NCBI GenBank assembly: GCA_021832345.1
Contig: JAKBKY010000001.1
Coordinates: 520,385 to 584,384, forward strand
Direction of reading: 5' to 3'
From: a bacterium
GTDB taxonomy: Bacteria > Vulcanimicrobiota > Vulcanimicrobiia > Vulcanimicrobiales > Vulcanimicrobiaceae
Length of the DNA stretch: 64,000 nucleotides
In this document: positions 1 to 8,347 of the stretch, piece after piece
How positions within the stretch are numbered: the first letter of the stretch is position 1
How the letters are laid out: each line of letters begins with the position of its first letter
Made by a program: the position numbers and the translations under genes
Notes under the pieces: model-generated
Databases searched by the model: none
Told to the model about the DNA's origin: nothing
The model's input: only the letters and a program-made list of their open reading frames with translations

Positions 1-840
1 GGCGCCTTTGCCGTTGATGCAAAGAACGCTTACGAACTGGCGGCGACCGGCATCCCGGCCGAACGCATCACCGTGGTTGGGAATCTTGCCATTGACGGCG
101 CGTTCGACGAAGCCGCGCTAGCGCCGGAGGACGGAACGCCGGACGATGGGATCTTGATCATGCCGGGTTCGCGGCGCTACGAGGTCGAGCATTTGATCCC
201 GTTCTTCTTCACCACGGCACTCCAGATTCGGCGCGAGCAGCCGCAGACGCCGATCGCCTTCGGCATAGCGCCCTTCACGTCGCTCCAGTCCGTGGGCAGT
301 GCCATTGAAGCCGGGGGCGATCGTAACGTTTTCGCACAGCGAGGGCGACTCATCGTTGAGGGCGAGCGTGCGTGGTTGGCCGATCGGCAGGATAGCCGGC
401 GCTTCCCCATCGTGAGGGCGTCGCTTGCGGCTGCGACACGCGCTCGGTTGGCAGTGACGCTGCCGGGCACGAAGGTGATTGAGTTGGCGGCACTGGGCGT
501 TCCGACGGTAACGATTACGCCGCTCAATGCGCCGGAGAAGATCGCCATCAACGGTCCGCTAACCTACCTGGATCGCCTGCCGCTCATCGGCGTACCGCTC
601 AAGCGTGCGGTCGTCACCGCCGTGTCCCGCCGGTTTGCCTTCCATACGCAACCGAACATCGACCTCGATGAGATGCTGGTGCGCGAACTCCACGGAACGT
701 TGACGCCGGGGCGTGTCGCACGCGTTGCTCTGGAGAGTTACGCAGATATCGCCTGGCAGCGTTCCTGCCGGCAGCGGCTCCCCGGTCTTTACCGCGCGCA
801 TGCCGGAGCGGCCGAGCGGATGGCGAAGGCTCTGTTCTAG
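1..840 (+). CDS. LpxB-family (lipid-A-disaccharide synthase-like) glycosyltransferase, 5' truncated
   Basis: The frame is open from base 1 to the stop at 838-840, so the N-terminus lies outside the window; about 279 residues are visible. The segment has the family's nucleotide-sugar half: a GN(L) stretch, the MPGSRR signature, a conserved KVIELAALGVPTV helix, and an R-rich C-terminus ending AERMAKALF. LpxB condenses UDP-diacylglucosamine with lipid X in the cytoplasm to make the lipid A disaccharide. This could be LpxB itself or a related envelope glycosyltransferase; the missing half prevents a firm choice. It opens a co-directional run of glycosyltransferases, which supports a role in the outer envelope. 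The GTG at 73 is internal and not the start. Confidence 0.7.
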   Translation, partial: GAFAVDAKNAYELAATGIPAERITVVGNLAIDGAFDEAALAPEDGTPDDGILIMPGSRRYEVEHLIPFFFTTALQIRREQPQTPIAFGIAPFTSLQSVGSAIEAGGDRNVFAQRGRLIVEGERAWLADRQDSRRFPIVRASLAAATRARLAVTLPGTKVIELAALGVPTVTITPLNAPEKIAINGPLTYLDRLPLIGVPLKRAVVTAVSRRFAFHTQPNIDLDEMLVRELHGTLTPGRVARVALESYADIAWQRSCRQRLPGLYRAHAGAAERMAKALF

Positions 841-847
841 GACCGCC

Positions 848-1720
848 ATGCGCATCTCTGTGATCATCGCCACCAAAGACCGTGCCGCACTTCTGGCGCA
901 AGCACTCCAATCGCTCGAACGTCAGATTGGCGCGCCCTCATTTGAGGTCGTGGTTGTCGATAATGGATCTCGCGACGATACCCGGGCGGTCGTGCAGGCG
1001 CAGCGCGCGCGCGATCGCTTCCCGCTCACGTACGTCTTCGAAGCACAGCCCAATCGCGGTAAGGCGCGCAATCGCGGCGTAGCGCAGGCAACGGGATACC
1101 TCGTCGCCTTCTGCGATGACGACGTCGTCCTGCCGCCGGGGTGGCTTGCCGCCCACGAGGCCGCGCATACGGGTCCAAATCTGGTCGTAAGCGGCCCTAT
1201 CCTCAACGTGGCTTCACCGCACGACCGGCCGCGCCCGACGCTTGCCAACTACTCGCGGGCTTTCTTGTGCACGTGCAATGGTTCGCTGCCTCGGCACGGC
1301 TTTGACGCGGTCGAGGGCTTCGACGAGGGCTTCGATCTCTACGGCTGGGAAGACACCGAGCTTGGCGTACGCCTGCGCGAGCACGGGCTGCGTTCCGCCT
1401 TTGCGTGGGATGCCTATCTGTGGCATCTCAGACCGCCCGAAGAGGCGACCCTGGAGGTCGAGACGCGGAAGGCGATGGAGCGTGCTCGCATGGCGCGCCG
1501 CTTCTTGCAGAAGTCACCGAGCCTGCGGGCCCGGCTGGCTACCGGAGCGCATCCGCTGAATCTCTTGCGGGCGCAGATGCTGCTCCCGGATACCCTGCTG
1601 GCTCTCTACGGCGGCCTTGCGACACACGAACGAACACCCGCCGCGCTTCGGGCCTTCGCGCGCACGCAGTTTCTCGACGGTATGTATACGCGCGAGCTTC
1701 TCCGTTCGCTACGGCAGTGA
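848..1720 (+). CDS. Family 2 glycosyltransferase
   Basis: A 290-residue GT-A enzyme. The N-terminal nucleotide-binding strand is ISVIIATKDR, the metal-binding DDD is at residues 90-92, and an acidic GWEDTELG motif near 167-173 is the usual catalytic-base region of GT2 sugar transferases. It has no membrane segment, so it is probably a cytoplasmic or peripheral enzyme adding a sugar to a lipid-linked glycan; donor and acceptor cannot be read. The ATG at 848 is chosen because homology begins exactly there; a longer open frame upstream overlaps the LpxB-like gene. Its stop overlaps the GTG of the next gene (GTGA), so the two are probably translationally coupled. Confidence 0.88.
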   Translation: MRISVIIATKDRAALLAQALQSLERQIGAPSFEVVVVDNGSRDDTRAVVQAQRARDRFPLTYVFEAQPNRGKARNRGVAQATGYLVAFCDDDVVLPPGWLAAHEAAHTGPNLVVSGPILNVASPHDRPRPTLANYSRAFLCTCNGSLPRHGFDAVEGFDEGFDLYGWEDTELGVRLREHGLRSAFAWDAYLWHLRPPEEATLEVETRKAMERARMARRFLQKSPSLRARLATGAHPLNLLRAQMLLPDTLLALYGGLATHERTPAALRAFARTQFLDGMYTRELLRSLRQ

Positions 1721-2772
1721 TCGACCGGCGCCGCGCACTGCTCTACTGCGCCGGCGGCGGCATTGGAGACTCCCTGGTCGCGTCGGTGGTGGCTCGCGCG
1801 TTGCATACTCGCTACGAGCAGGTCGACGCGCTGACCTTACCGAGTCATTGCGCTACGCTCGAACGTGTTCCCGATATCGACACGGTGCTGGCAGACTCCG
1901 GCGATGACGAAGCCGCGCTTGCGGAAAACCTACGGCAACGTTCCTATGACGCCTGCGTCGTTACGTGGGCGTCGGCGCGAACGGCGCGCGTGGCCTGGCG
2001 CTCTGGGATCGGCGTACGTGTCGGGCAAGCTAGCCGGCTCTACTCGTGGCGCTTCACGCATCGGGTTCCCGTACGCAGCGAACGTGGTGACGTGACGACG
2101 CACTGGTCCCATATCCTACTCGATTACGCGAGGGTCTTGGGTTGCGATACGGACGATACGCATCCGCGCTTTGTGCCGACGCCCGCAGATGAACGTGCAG
2201 CGGAGCAGCTACGCGCCGAAGTGCCGGGAGAGCTGACGCCCTTCATCATCCTCCATCCCACCAATGCGATTGCCCCTCTGCGTCCGGCCTGGCCCACTGA
2301 CGGATGGGTACGACTGGCACGCTCCCTCGCGCAGCGATACGATACCCGGATTCTGGTGAGCGGCGCACCGGCGGACCGTGAGATCGCCGAGCGGATTGCG
2401 ACGGCAGGCGGCGCGTCCTCCATCGCCGGGAGGCTCGGCATCGGTGGATTTGGAGCGCTCGCAAGGCGTACGCGGGCGTTTGTCGGCATCACGACCGGCA
2501 CGATGCACGTGGCGGCGGCTGTCGGCGCGCCGACAGTCGGCATATTCCCGTTTCAGAGCGATGTGCCGGATCGATGGGCGCCGCTAGGGAGCGCAACGGC
2601 GGTCGTGCGCGCGTCGTTTCCTTGCCACGCGGCGGACACGAAAGAGCATTGTGCCGATTACGCCTGTATCGCGAACCTGGACATCCCCAGGATCATCGCC
2701 GCCGTCGACACATGCCTGCGTCTCGCTGCGCCTAATGATGCTCCATTATCCGGACGATCTGCCGCGTATTAA
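1717..2772 (+). CDS. Family 9 glycosyltransferase (heptosyltransferase-like)
   Basis: 351 residues from a GTG overlapping the preceding stop. It shows the two-lobed GT9 pattern: an N-terminal GGGIGDSLVASVVARAL segment, a central IILHPTNA strand, and the C-terminal GTMHVAAAVGAPTVGIF nucleotide-sugar site. Family members transfer heptose or related sugars to LPS core. The Cys-containing tail (FPCHAADTKEHCADYAC) resembles the C-terminal insert of several heptosyltransferases. The last 41 bases overlap the 3' end of a small gene on the opposite strand. The specific sugar is not determinable. Confidence 0.85.
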   Translation: MIDRRRALLYCAGGGIGDSLVASVVARALHTRYEQVDALTLPSHCATLERVPDIDTVLADSGDDEAALAENLRQRSYDACVVTWASARTARVAWRSGIGVRVGQASRLYSWRFTHRVPVRSERGDVTTHWSHILLDYARVLGCDTDDTHPRFVPTPADERAAEQLRAEVPGELTPFIILHPTNAIAPLRPAWPTDGWVRLARSLAQRYDTRILVSGAPADREIAERIATAGGASSIAGRLGIGGFGALARRTRAFVGITTGTMHVAAAVGAPTVGIFPFQSDVPDRWAPLGSATAVVRASFPCHAADTKEHCADYACIANLDIPRIIAAVDTCLRLAAPNDAPLSGRSAAY

Positions 2773-2902
2773 TCCAGATGGAGCGCCCGTCGCTGGTCTT
2801 CACCTCGATGAATCGGCCCGTTTCGTCTTGCATGATGCGCCGACCCTCGCTCTCGTCGACCGTCAATGAGGCACCGTCCGTAAACTCGACCTTGTAGTGC
2901 AT
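2732..2902 (-). CDS. Small conserved-looking beta-rich protein of unknown function
   Basis: 56 residues starting MHYKVEFTDGASLTVDE. The start at 2902 is preferred over longer in-frame options because GGAGGAG lies 4 nt upstream on the minus strand, an excellent ribosome binding site. The sequence alternates short beta strands (YKVEF, ASLTV, RFIEVKT, SIWINTRQIVRI), like a small SH3-like or Sm-like barrel. No family is assigned. It is convergent with the GT9 gene and overlaps its 3' end, and it is the only minus-strand gene in this glycosyltransferase cluster. Confidence 0.65.
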   Translation of the reverse strand: MHYKVEFTDGASLTVDESEGRRIMQDETGRFIEVKTSDGRSIWINTRQIVRIMEHH

Positions 2903-3010
2903 GCGCTCCTCCGTCTGGTGGCTTGCCCGTAGCTTATACCCGCCTATCGGCCGGAGCCCGACCCCGGTAGCCAAGGCCGGGCCGAGGCGCTGCTAGAAGC
3001 CTCAAGCGCA

Positions 3011-3910
3011 ATGCGGGCGACGATTCAGCTCTGTACCTATAACCGAGCGGCGCTCTTGGAGCGTGTGCTGGATGCCTGCTTCGAGCAGAGCGTCGAGCCG
3101 GATTCCTACGAAGTGGTCGTCGTCAACGATGGATCGCAGGATGCGACCCCGCAGGTCCTGGAGCAGGCACGGCATCGGGCGACCTGTCGTTTCATCGTGG
3201 TGGATCAGGCGAATGCAGGCCTGGCCAAAGGGCGTAATGCCGGCATCGAGCGCGCCTGCGGACAGCGCATCATCTTTATCGACGACGACGTCCTGCCGCT
3301 CCCGACCTTCGTCGCGGAACACCTGCGAGCGCATGACCGTGCGCCGCTGGCCATCGTTCGTGGAGGAGCGATCAACGTGGAGAGCTTTGACGACCTGCCG
3401 CCTCCCGTCTGGAGCGTCAAGGACTATAGCGGGAACTACTTCTGGACCACCAACGTCTCCGTTCCGCTTGCGACCATCCGTGCCGTCGGCGGCTTTGACG
3501 AATCCTTTGCAGAGTACGGCTGGGAGGACATCGATGTCGGCCTGCGTCTGCGGTTTGGCGGTGTCAAGGCGATCTTCCATCCACGAGCACTCGTCTACCA
3601 CTACAAGCCTCGACCGCGTAGCGGCGACGTGCTGAAGATGATCGCGCAGGCTCGCGCGCAAGCACGAACCGCGGTCAAGCTGCTCGCGCTTCATCCGCAT
3701 TGGCGCACACGCTTAGCAACGGGAATCAACCCGCTGCAGCGCGGCATGCACGCCGTGTCGCGGGCGATGGGCCGCCGGACCGATCCAGGCAAGCTTGGCG
3801 ATCTCTCCTACGATCATGTACTGAGTCGCCGTGAGCTTGCGGCCGCACGGAGCTGTGTTACGGCGGCGTACTTCGAAGAGCTTGAGCGGGCGCTAGCCGC
3901 AAGAACGTAG
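3011..3910 (+). CDS. Family 2 glycosyltransferase
   Basis: 299 residues with the GT-A fold. It has an N-terminal IQLCTYNRAALLERVL strand-helix, a VVVNDGSQD nucleotide motif, the metal-binding DDD at 91-93, and YGWEDIDVGLRL near 175. It is clearly paralogous to the family 2 gene at 848-1720, sharing even the C-terminal ATGINPL/ATGAHPL segment. It probably extends an envelope oligosaccharide; sugar unknown. It is followed after 3 nt by a second family 9 enzyme, repeating the GT2-GT9 pair seen just upstream. Confidence 0.88.
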   Translation: MRATIQLCTYNRAALLERVLDACFEQSVEPDSYEVVVVNDGSQDATPQVLEQARHRATCRFIVVDQANAGLAKGRNAGIERACGQRIIFIDDDVLPLPTFVAEHLRAHDRAPLAIVRGGAINVESFDDLPPPVWSVKDYSGNYFWTTNVSVPLATIRAVGGFDESFAEYGWEDIDVGLRLRFGGVKAIFHPRALVYHYKPRPRSGDVLKMIAQARAQARTAVKLLALHPHWRTRLATGINPLQRGMHAVSRAMGRRTDPGKLGDLSYDHVLSRRELAAARSCVTAAYFEELERALAART

Positions 3911-3913
3911 CGT

Positions 3914-4897
3914 ATGCGCATTCTGCTCTCACGAACCGATCGCATCGGCGATCTCGTCCTGTCGACGCCTGCGATCGCCAGCGTTCGCGCCTCCTTTCCG
4001 CAGGCGCACATCACGATGGTGACGAGTCCGTACAATCATGTGGTGATGGAACGCAACGGCGACGTCGACGAGCTTGTGGACCTGCCTCGAGCGGTGCGCC
4101 CGGCTGCATTCGGGGCGCGATTTCGCGGTTACGATCTGGCGATCGCCTTGGCGCCGCGCGCAGCAGATCTTCGCCTCGTGGGAGCGACTCGGGCGTCCGT
4201 GCGTGTCGGCTATACCTACGTGCGCCGCTACGTAGCGCGCTTGAGCGCACCGCTCTACGTTAACCGGTTGATGCTCTCGGAGGCCGATCCACGACTCTGC
4301 GAACGGCGTCCGGATCTGGTCGTGCGCCACGAAGTGGAGCAGCTACTCGCTCTGGTCGCTTTGGCCGGCGCCACGCAGCGCGTGGTGCGCCTGCGCCTCG
4401 ATCTGCTCGATGCCGACAGGGCCCGAGTCGCCCAGGTAGAGCCGGGTTCCATCGTGCTCCATCTGGGAGAACGCTGGATGCGCGAGGGGAGCAGCTTTGC
4501 AAGCACCGTCGCGCTCTTGCGTGCTCTCCAGAGGCTCGGGCGACCGGTTGCCGTCACGGTCTCCGATGAGTGCCGGGGGGATGCACCTGCGCTGCGCTCG
4601 GCGCTAGGGGATCTGCCGATCCTGGGCGGGCTCGGTTTCCACGCGTGGGCGGCCGCCTTCGAGCGAGCGGGGTGCGTCGTAACCGTCGACACCGGTGCGA
4701 CCCATGTCGCAAGTGCTGTGCGCAGGCCCACGGTCGTGCTCTTCGAACATCGCTACTTTCACCTCAACTCCCAGGAATGGGCGCCGTACGGAGTCCCTTG
4801 CGCGTCCATTCGTAAACCGGCGACCGAGGATGAGCCTGCACTCGCACGCTGCCGCGACGAGATCATCCATGCGGTGACCGAACTGCTCGAGAGATAG
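3914..4897 (+). CDS. Family 9 glycosyltransferase (heptosyltransferase-like)
   Basis: 327 residues. The N-terminus MRILLSRTDRIGDLVLSTP is the canonical start of ADP-heptose:LPS heptosyltransferases. A SIVLHLGERW strand and the C-terminal VDTGATHVASAVRRPTVVLF form the donor site. It presumably adds heptose or a similar sugar to LPS core or a lipid-linked glycan in the cytoplasm. It is closely packed: it begins 3 nt after the preceding GT2 gene, and its stop abuts the ATG of the next GT2 gene with no spacer. Confidence 0.88.
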   Translation: MRILLSRTDRIGDLVLSTPAIASVRASFPQAHITMVTSPYNHVVMERNGDVDELVDLPRAVRPAAFGARFRGYDLAIALAPRAADLRLVGATRASVRVGYTYVRRYVARLSAPLYVNRLMLSEADPRLCERRPDLVVRHEVEQLLALVALAGATQRVVRLRLDLLDADRARVAQVEPGSIVLHLGERWMREGSSFASTVALLRALQRLGRPVAVTVSDECRGDAPALRSALGDLPILGGLGFHAWAAAFERAGCVVTVDTGATHVASAVRRPTVVLFEHRYFHLNSQEWAPYGVPCASIRKPATEDEPALARCRDEIIHAVTELLER

Positions 4898-5809
4898 ATG
4901 CCAGAACTCTCCGTCGTCATCCCAACGTACAATCGCCTGGATACGCTCAAGGTCGTCATCCCGTCTCTGCTTGCGCAGGATCTTGCTCTCGAGCGCTACG
5001 AGTTGCTGATCTGCGATTCCCATTCGACCGATGGTACCGCCGAATACCTCGCGGGTATCAGTGCGCAGCATGCCAACGTTCGACATCTCCCGGGCTCCTA
5101 CACCGGGCGGGCGGCCGCGCGCAACGCGGGCATCGCGGCGGCACACGGAGGCTGCATTCTCTTTAACGACAGTGATATTATCGCTTCGCCCACGTTGCTT
5201 TCGACGCATCTGCGTCGCCACGCCGAGCGAGCCGATATCGCGGTGGTCGGTTGGGAGGTTCAGGTACGTCATCTGGACGAGTATGCGTATAAGCGAGATC
5301 ATCCGCACGAACGCGGTTCGCTGCACCCACCGACGCGCAAGACGCTGAGCTGGCTCTACTTTCTCACCGGGAATGCCTCCGTTCGGCGCGTAGACCTCCT
5401 GCGAGTCGGGTGCTTCGATGAGTCCTTTACCGGCTATGGACATGAGGATCTCGAGCTTGGATACCGGCTGCAGAAGGCCGGGATCGAGATCGTCTACGAA
5501 CCGCAGGCGGTGAACTACCATTGCCAGGATGTCCCGCATGAGGACCAAAAGGAGAAGATGGAGCTTGCCGGCCGCTCGACGGTGCGCTTCTACCGCAAGC
5601 ACCCGGATTTTGCGGTGCGGCTCAATCTCGGGATGACACCCTTGTCGCTTGCCTTGCACAGTGCGCTCGGCCGTGCCCCGGGCATTCTGCAGTGGTTTGA
5701 TCGGAAGGCCGAGCGATCGCGACTGGCGCGCTCGCTTGTCCAGCAGTACCATTACGTCTCAGGTATTAAGGAAGCGTTGCAGATAGAGACCATGAAGGAT
5801 GGAAGATGA
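4898..5809 (+). CDS. Family 2 glycosyltransferase
   Basis: 303 residues. It has VVIPTYNRLDTLKVV at the N-terminus, a DSHSTDGT donor motif, DSD (91-93) in place of the DDD of its two paralogues upstream, and GYGHEDLELGYRL near 185 as the catalytic-base segment. Its C-terminal tail is longer and more basic than in the other two copies, perhaps for membrane association. Its TGA overlaps the ATG of aspS (ATGA), so the tRNA synthetase is translated at the end of the glycosyltransferase operon. Confidence 0.88.
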   Translation: MPELSVVIPTYNRLDTLKVVIPSLLAQDLALERYELLICDSHSTDGTAEYLAGISAQHANVRHLPGSYTGRAAARNAGIAAAHGGCILFNDSDIIASPTLLSTHLRRHAERADIAVVGWEVQVRHLDEYAYKRDHPHERGSLHPPTRKTLSWLYFLTGNASVRRVDLLRVGCFDESFTGYGHEDLELGYRLQKAGIEIVYEPQAVNYHCQDVPHEDQKEKMELAGRSTVRFYRKHPDFAVRLNLGMTPLSLALHSALGRAPGILQWFDRKAERSRLARSLVQQYHYVSGIKEALQIETMKDGR

Positions 5810-7584
5810 ACCTCACCGACACGAGGGCCGCCCGGGCCTCCTGCGGCAACCTACGGGCGCAGGATACCGGCGCGTTCGTCGAGCTCAACGGCTGGGTGAA
5901 CCGCCGGCGGGACCATGGTGGGTTGATCTTTCTGGATATTCGCGATCGGGACGGCCTGACGCAGATCGTCTTCGATCCAAGCCATCCGTCGTTTGCGCAA
6001 GCTGAACGGCTGCGTCACGAAGATGTCATTCGCGTGCGTGGGCGCGTGCGCCGGCGCCCCGCGGGAACCGAGAATCCGAAGCTTGCCACCGGTGAGATCG
6101 AGGTGGGCATCGAGGCCCTTGAGGTCCTCAACCGTTCGGAGGTCCCGCCCTTCCCGGTGAACACGCAAGACGATGTCGAGGAGTCGCTTCGCTTGCAGTA
6201 TCGCTACCTCGATCTGCGGCGCCCAAGGTTGCAGCGCAACCTCGCGCTACGCCATCGCATCGTGAAATCGATGCGCGACTTCTTCGATCGGCGTGGGTTC
6301 TTGGAGATCGAGACACCGATGTTGATCAAGAGTACGCCCGAAGGCGCGCGCGACTACCTCGTCCCGAGTCGTCTTCACCCGGGAACGTTCTATGCGCTTC
6401 CGCAGTCGCCGCAACTGCTCAAGCAGATCCTGATGATCTCGGGATTCGGTCGCTATATGCAGATCGCGCGATGCATGCGTGACGAAGACCTGCGCGCCGA
6501 TCGCCAGACCGAGTTTACGCAAGTCGACGTCGAGATGTCGTTCTGTTCGCAAGAGGACGTCATGGAAGTAATGGAATCGTGCATGCGCGATGTCTGGAAG
6601 CGGGCGCTCGATCGCGAGCTGCCGATTGTGCCTAGGTTGACCTATGCGGAGGCGCTCGCGCGGTATGGAAGCGACAAACCCGATCTGCGCTTTGGGCTCG
6701 AGCTCGCCGACGTCAGCGCCCTCTTTATGAACACGGAGTTCGTCGTCTTTGCCTCGGCGTTAACTGCGGGCGGTGCCGTCCTTGCGCTGAGATACCCTGG
6801 GGGAGCCTCGCTTTCGCGCCGCGACTTCGATGCGCTGACGGAGCTTGCGAAGATGCACGGCGCCAAAGGGATGGTGTGGGCGGCACTGGGCAGCGATGGA
6901 ACCAAGAGTTCGGCGACAAAGTTTCTCAGCGAGGAAGTTGTCGCAGGATTGCGGAGTGCATGCGGAGCGCAGGTTGGTGACGCCATCCTGCTCTTTGCCG
7001 ACGAGCGAGCATCGGTCTTCCCTGTAGCCGGTAAGATGCGCTTGGAGGTTGGGCAACGGTGTGGCCTGCGCAGCGGCGACGATGCGTTCTGTTGGGTGAC
7101 CGACTTCCCATACCTCGAGCTGGATGAGGAGAGCGGCCGTCCCGTCCCCGCGCACCATCCGTTTTCAGCGCCGCATGAGAGTGACTGGGAGCTCGTGGAG
7201 AGCGATCCGCTCTCGATGAAAGCCCAGCACTACGATCTGGTGCTCAACGGTTTTGAGTTGGGCTCGGGCTCCATTCGCATCCATCAGGCCGAGCGGCAAC
7301 GTAAAATCTTTGCAATGCTCGGGATGAGCGACGAGCAGGTCGAAGCTCGGTTTGGCTTTTTCGTGCGGGCCTTGGAGTACGGCGCCCCCCCTCACGGAGG
7401 CATGGCACTGGGAATCGACCGCATCGTCATGCTCGCATGCGGCGAGGAGAACATCCGCGAGGTGATCGCCTTTCCAAAGAACCAGGTTGGGCGCGACCTC
7501 ATGATGGACGCGCCGACTGCCGTGCCCGAGCGGCTGCTGGCCGACCTCTTCCTGCGCAGTACCGCGCCGATAACCGAGGAGTGA
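5806..7584 (+). CDS. aspS: Aspartyl-tRNA synthetase
   Basis: 592 residues, the normal length of bacterial-type AspRS. It attaches aspartate to tRNA-Asp. Visible parts are the N-terminal OB-fold anticodon domain (GWVNRRRDHGGLIFLDIRDR), class II motif 2 (RCMRDEDLRADRQTEFTQ), the bacterial GAD insertion in the middle third, and motif 3 (HGGMALGIDRIVML) near the end. The anticodon domain has His37 where E. coli AspRS has Leu; that His is typical of non-discriminating enzymes that also charge tRNA-Asn (inference). The start overlaps the preceding stop by 4 nt. Confidence 0.98.
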   Translation: MNLTDTRAARASCGNLRAQDTGAFVELNGWVNRRRDHGGLIFLDIRDRDGLTQIVFDPSHPSFAQAERLRHEDVIRVRGRVRRRPAGTENPKLATGEIEVGIEALEVLNRSEVPPFPVNTQDDVEESLRLQYRYLDLRRPRLQRNLALRHRIVKSMRDFFDRRGFLEIETPMLIKSTPEGARDYLVPSRLHPGTFYALPQSPQLLKQILMISGFGRYMQIARCMRDEDLRADRQTEFTQVDVEMSFCSQEDVMEVMESCMRDVWKRALDRELPIVPRLTYAEALARYGSDKPDLRFGLELADVSALFMNTEFVVFASALTAGGAVLALRYPGGASLSRRDFDALTELAKMHGAKGMVWAALGSDGTKSSATKFLSEEVVAGLRSACGAQVGDAILLFADERASVFPVAGKMRLEVGQRCGLRSGDDAFCWVTDFPYLELDEESGRPVPAHHPFSAPHESDWELVESDPLSMKAQHYDLVLNGFELGSGSIRIHQAERQRKIFAMLGMSDEQVEARFGFFVRALEYGAPPHGGMALGIDRIVMLACGEENIREVIAFPKNQVGRDLMMDAPTAVPERLLADLFLRSTAPITEE

Positions 7585-7961
7585 TGCTTCGCCCTGGGCT
7601 TTGGTATGCAGTCGCCTTCGCCGGCATAGCCTTGGTCGGCATGCTCCTCCTGGGTTTTGCGACACCCGCACAGGCGGCGGGACCGTCGTGCGGGCATATT
7701 CGCATCGCTAGACGCGGCGTTGTCTATGAGATCCTATTTGCCAAGAATGGCGCGGTACAGCGCTACAAGCTCATCAAGAGTTCAAACAACCCCGAAACGA
7801 ACAACGACGTCCGGCTGGCGTTAACCAAACGGTATGGGCGGGCGGGCGTCGATACCCCACCGTTGCGCATTCTGCTCCTCAAGCCCGCACCCAACGAGAG
7901 CGGGATGATGATCCCCGATAAGGCAGTTGATTCGTGCGGTCGCATCATGCACTTAAACTAA
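7584..7961 (+). CDS. Small secreted protein of unknown function
   Basis: 125 residues from an ATG sharing a base with the aspS stop (TGATG). Residues 1-33 are a signal peptide (hydrophobic AFAGIALVGMLLLGF, cleavage near AQAAG). The mature part has two cysteines, one near the start (SCGHIR) and one near the end (DSCGRIMHLN), that could form a disulfide. No family recognised. The next gene encodes a lipoprotein with similar composition and the same closing CGR motif (DPCGRPIF), so the two may be diverged paralogues. Confidence 0.7.
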   Translation: MLRPGLWYAVAFAGIALVGMLLLGFATPAQAAGPSCGHIRIARRGVVYEILFAKNGAVQRYKLIKSSNNPETNNDVRLALTKRYGRAGVDTPPLRILLLKPAPNESGMMIPDKAVDSCGRIMHLN

Positions 7962-8347
7962 GCGCGCTGGGCGCGCTGCTGCTCGTGGCGGCCTGCGCAG
8001 CTCATACGAGCGCCGCACCCGCACCGAAAGACCAACCGACGCTTGCCCCGTTGCGCTCGTGTGCCGAGCGCGTGGTCTACATCGACGGTGCCGAGGTGGT
8101 CGTCGAGGCGAATCTGGACGGCTCGCTGGATAGCGCGACGGTGATCCGCGCGAGCGATGCGGCGGCACGACGCAAGGCATTAGCGATGGTGGTGAAAGCC
8201 TACGGCCGGCCGCACCCCGATACGCGTGTCGTCACGCGTCCGTGGAAGCTCGGCTTGGTGCAGCAGACCGATCCGTGTGGCCGACCGATCTTCGCCGCAT
8301 CGCCGTCACCGTCGCCTGGTCGCCCGCGCGTTGTCTCAACGCCCTAA
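7934..8347 (+). CDS. Small lipoprotein of unknown function
   Basis: 137 residues from a GTG start, overlapping the preceding gene by 28 nt. The hydrophobic LSALGALLLVAAC ends in a lipobox with Cys near residue 21, so it is predicted to be a lipid-anchored envelope protein. The mature sequence (SCAERVVYIDGAEVVVEANLDG and later TDPCGRPIF) parallels the preceding secreted protein, including the paired cysteines. Function unknown. The 3' end overlaps the convergent uracil-DNA glycosylase gene by 12 nt. Confidence 0.65.
   Translation: MRSHHALKLSALGALLLVAACAAHTSAAPAPKDQPTLAPLRSCAERVVYIDGAEVVVEANLDGSLDSATVIRASDAAARRKALAMVVKAYGRPHPDTRVVTRPWKLGLVQQTDPCGRPIFAASPSPSPGRPRVVSTP

Noticed and set aside
4604-5752. 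382-codon minus-strand frame
   Set aside because: Antisense of two glycosyltransferase genes with complete catalytic motifs.
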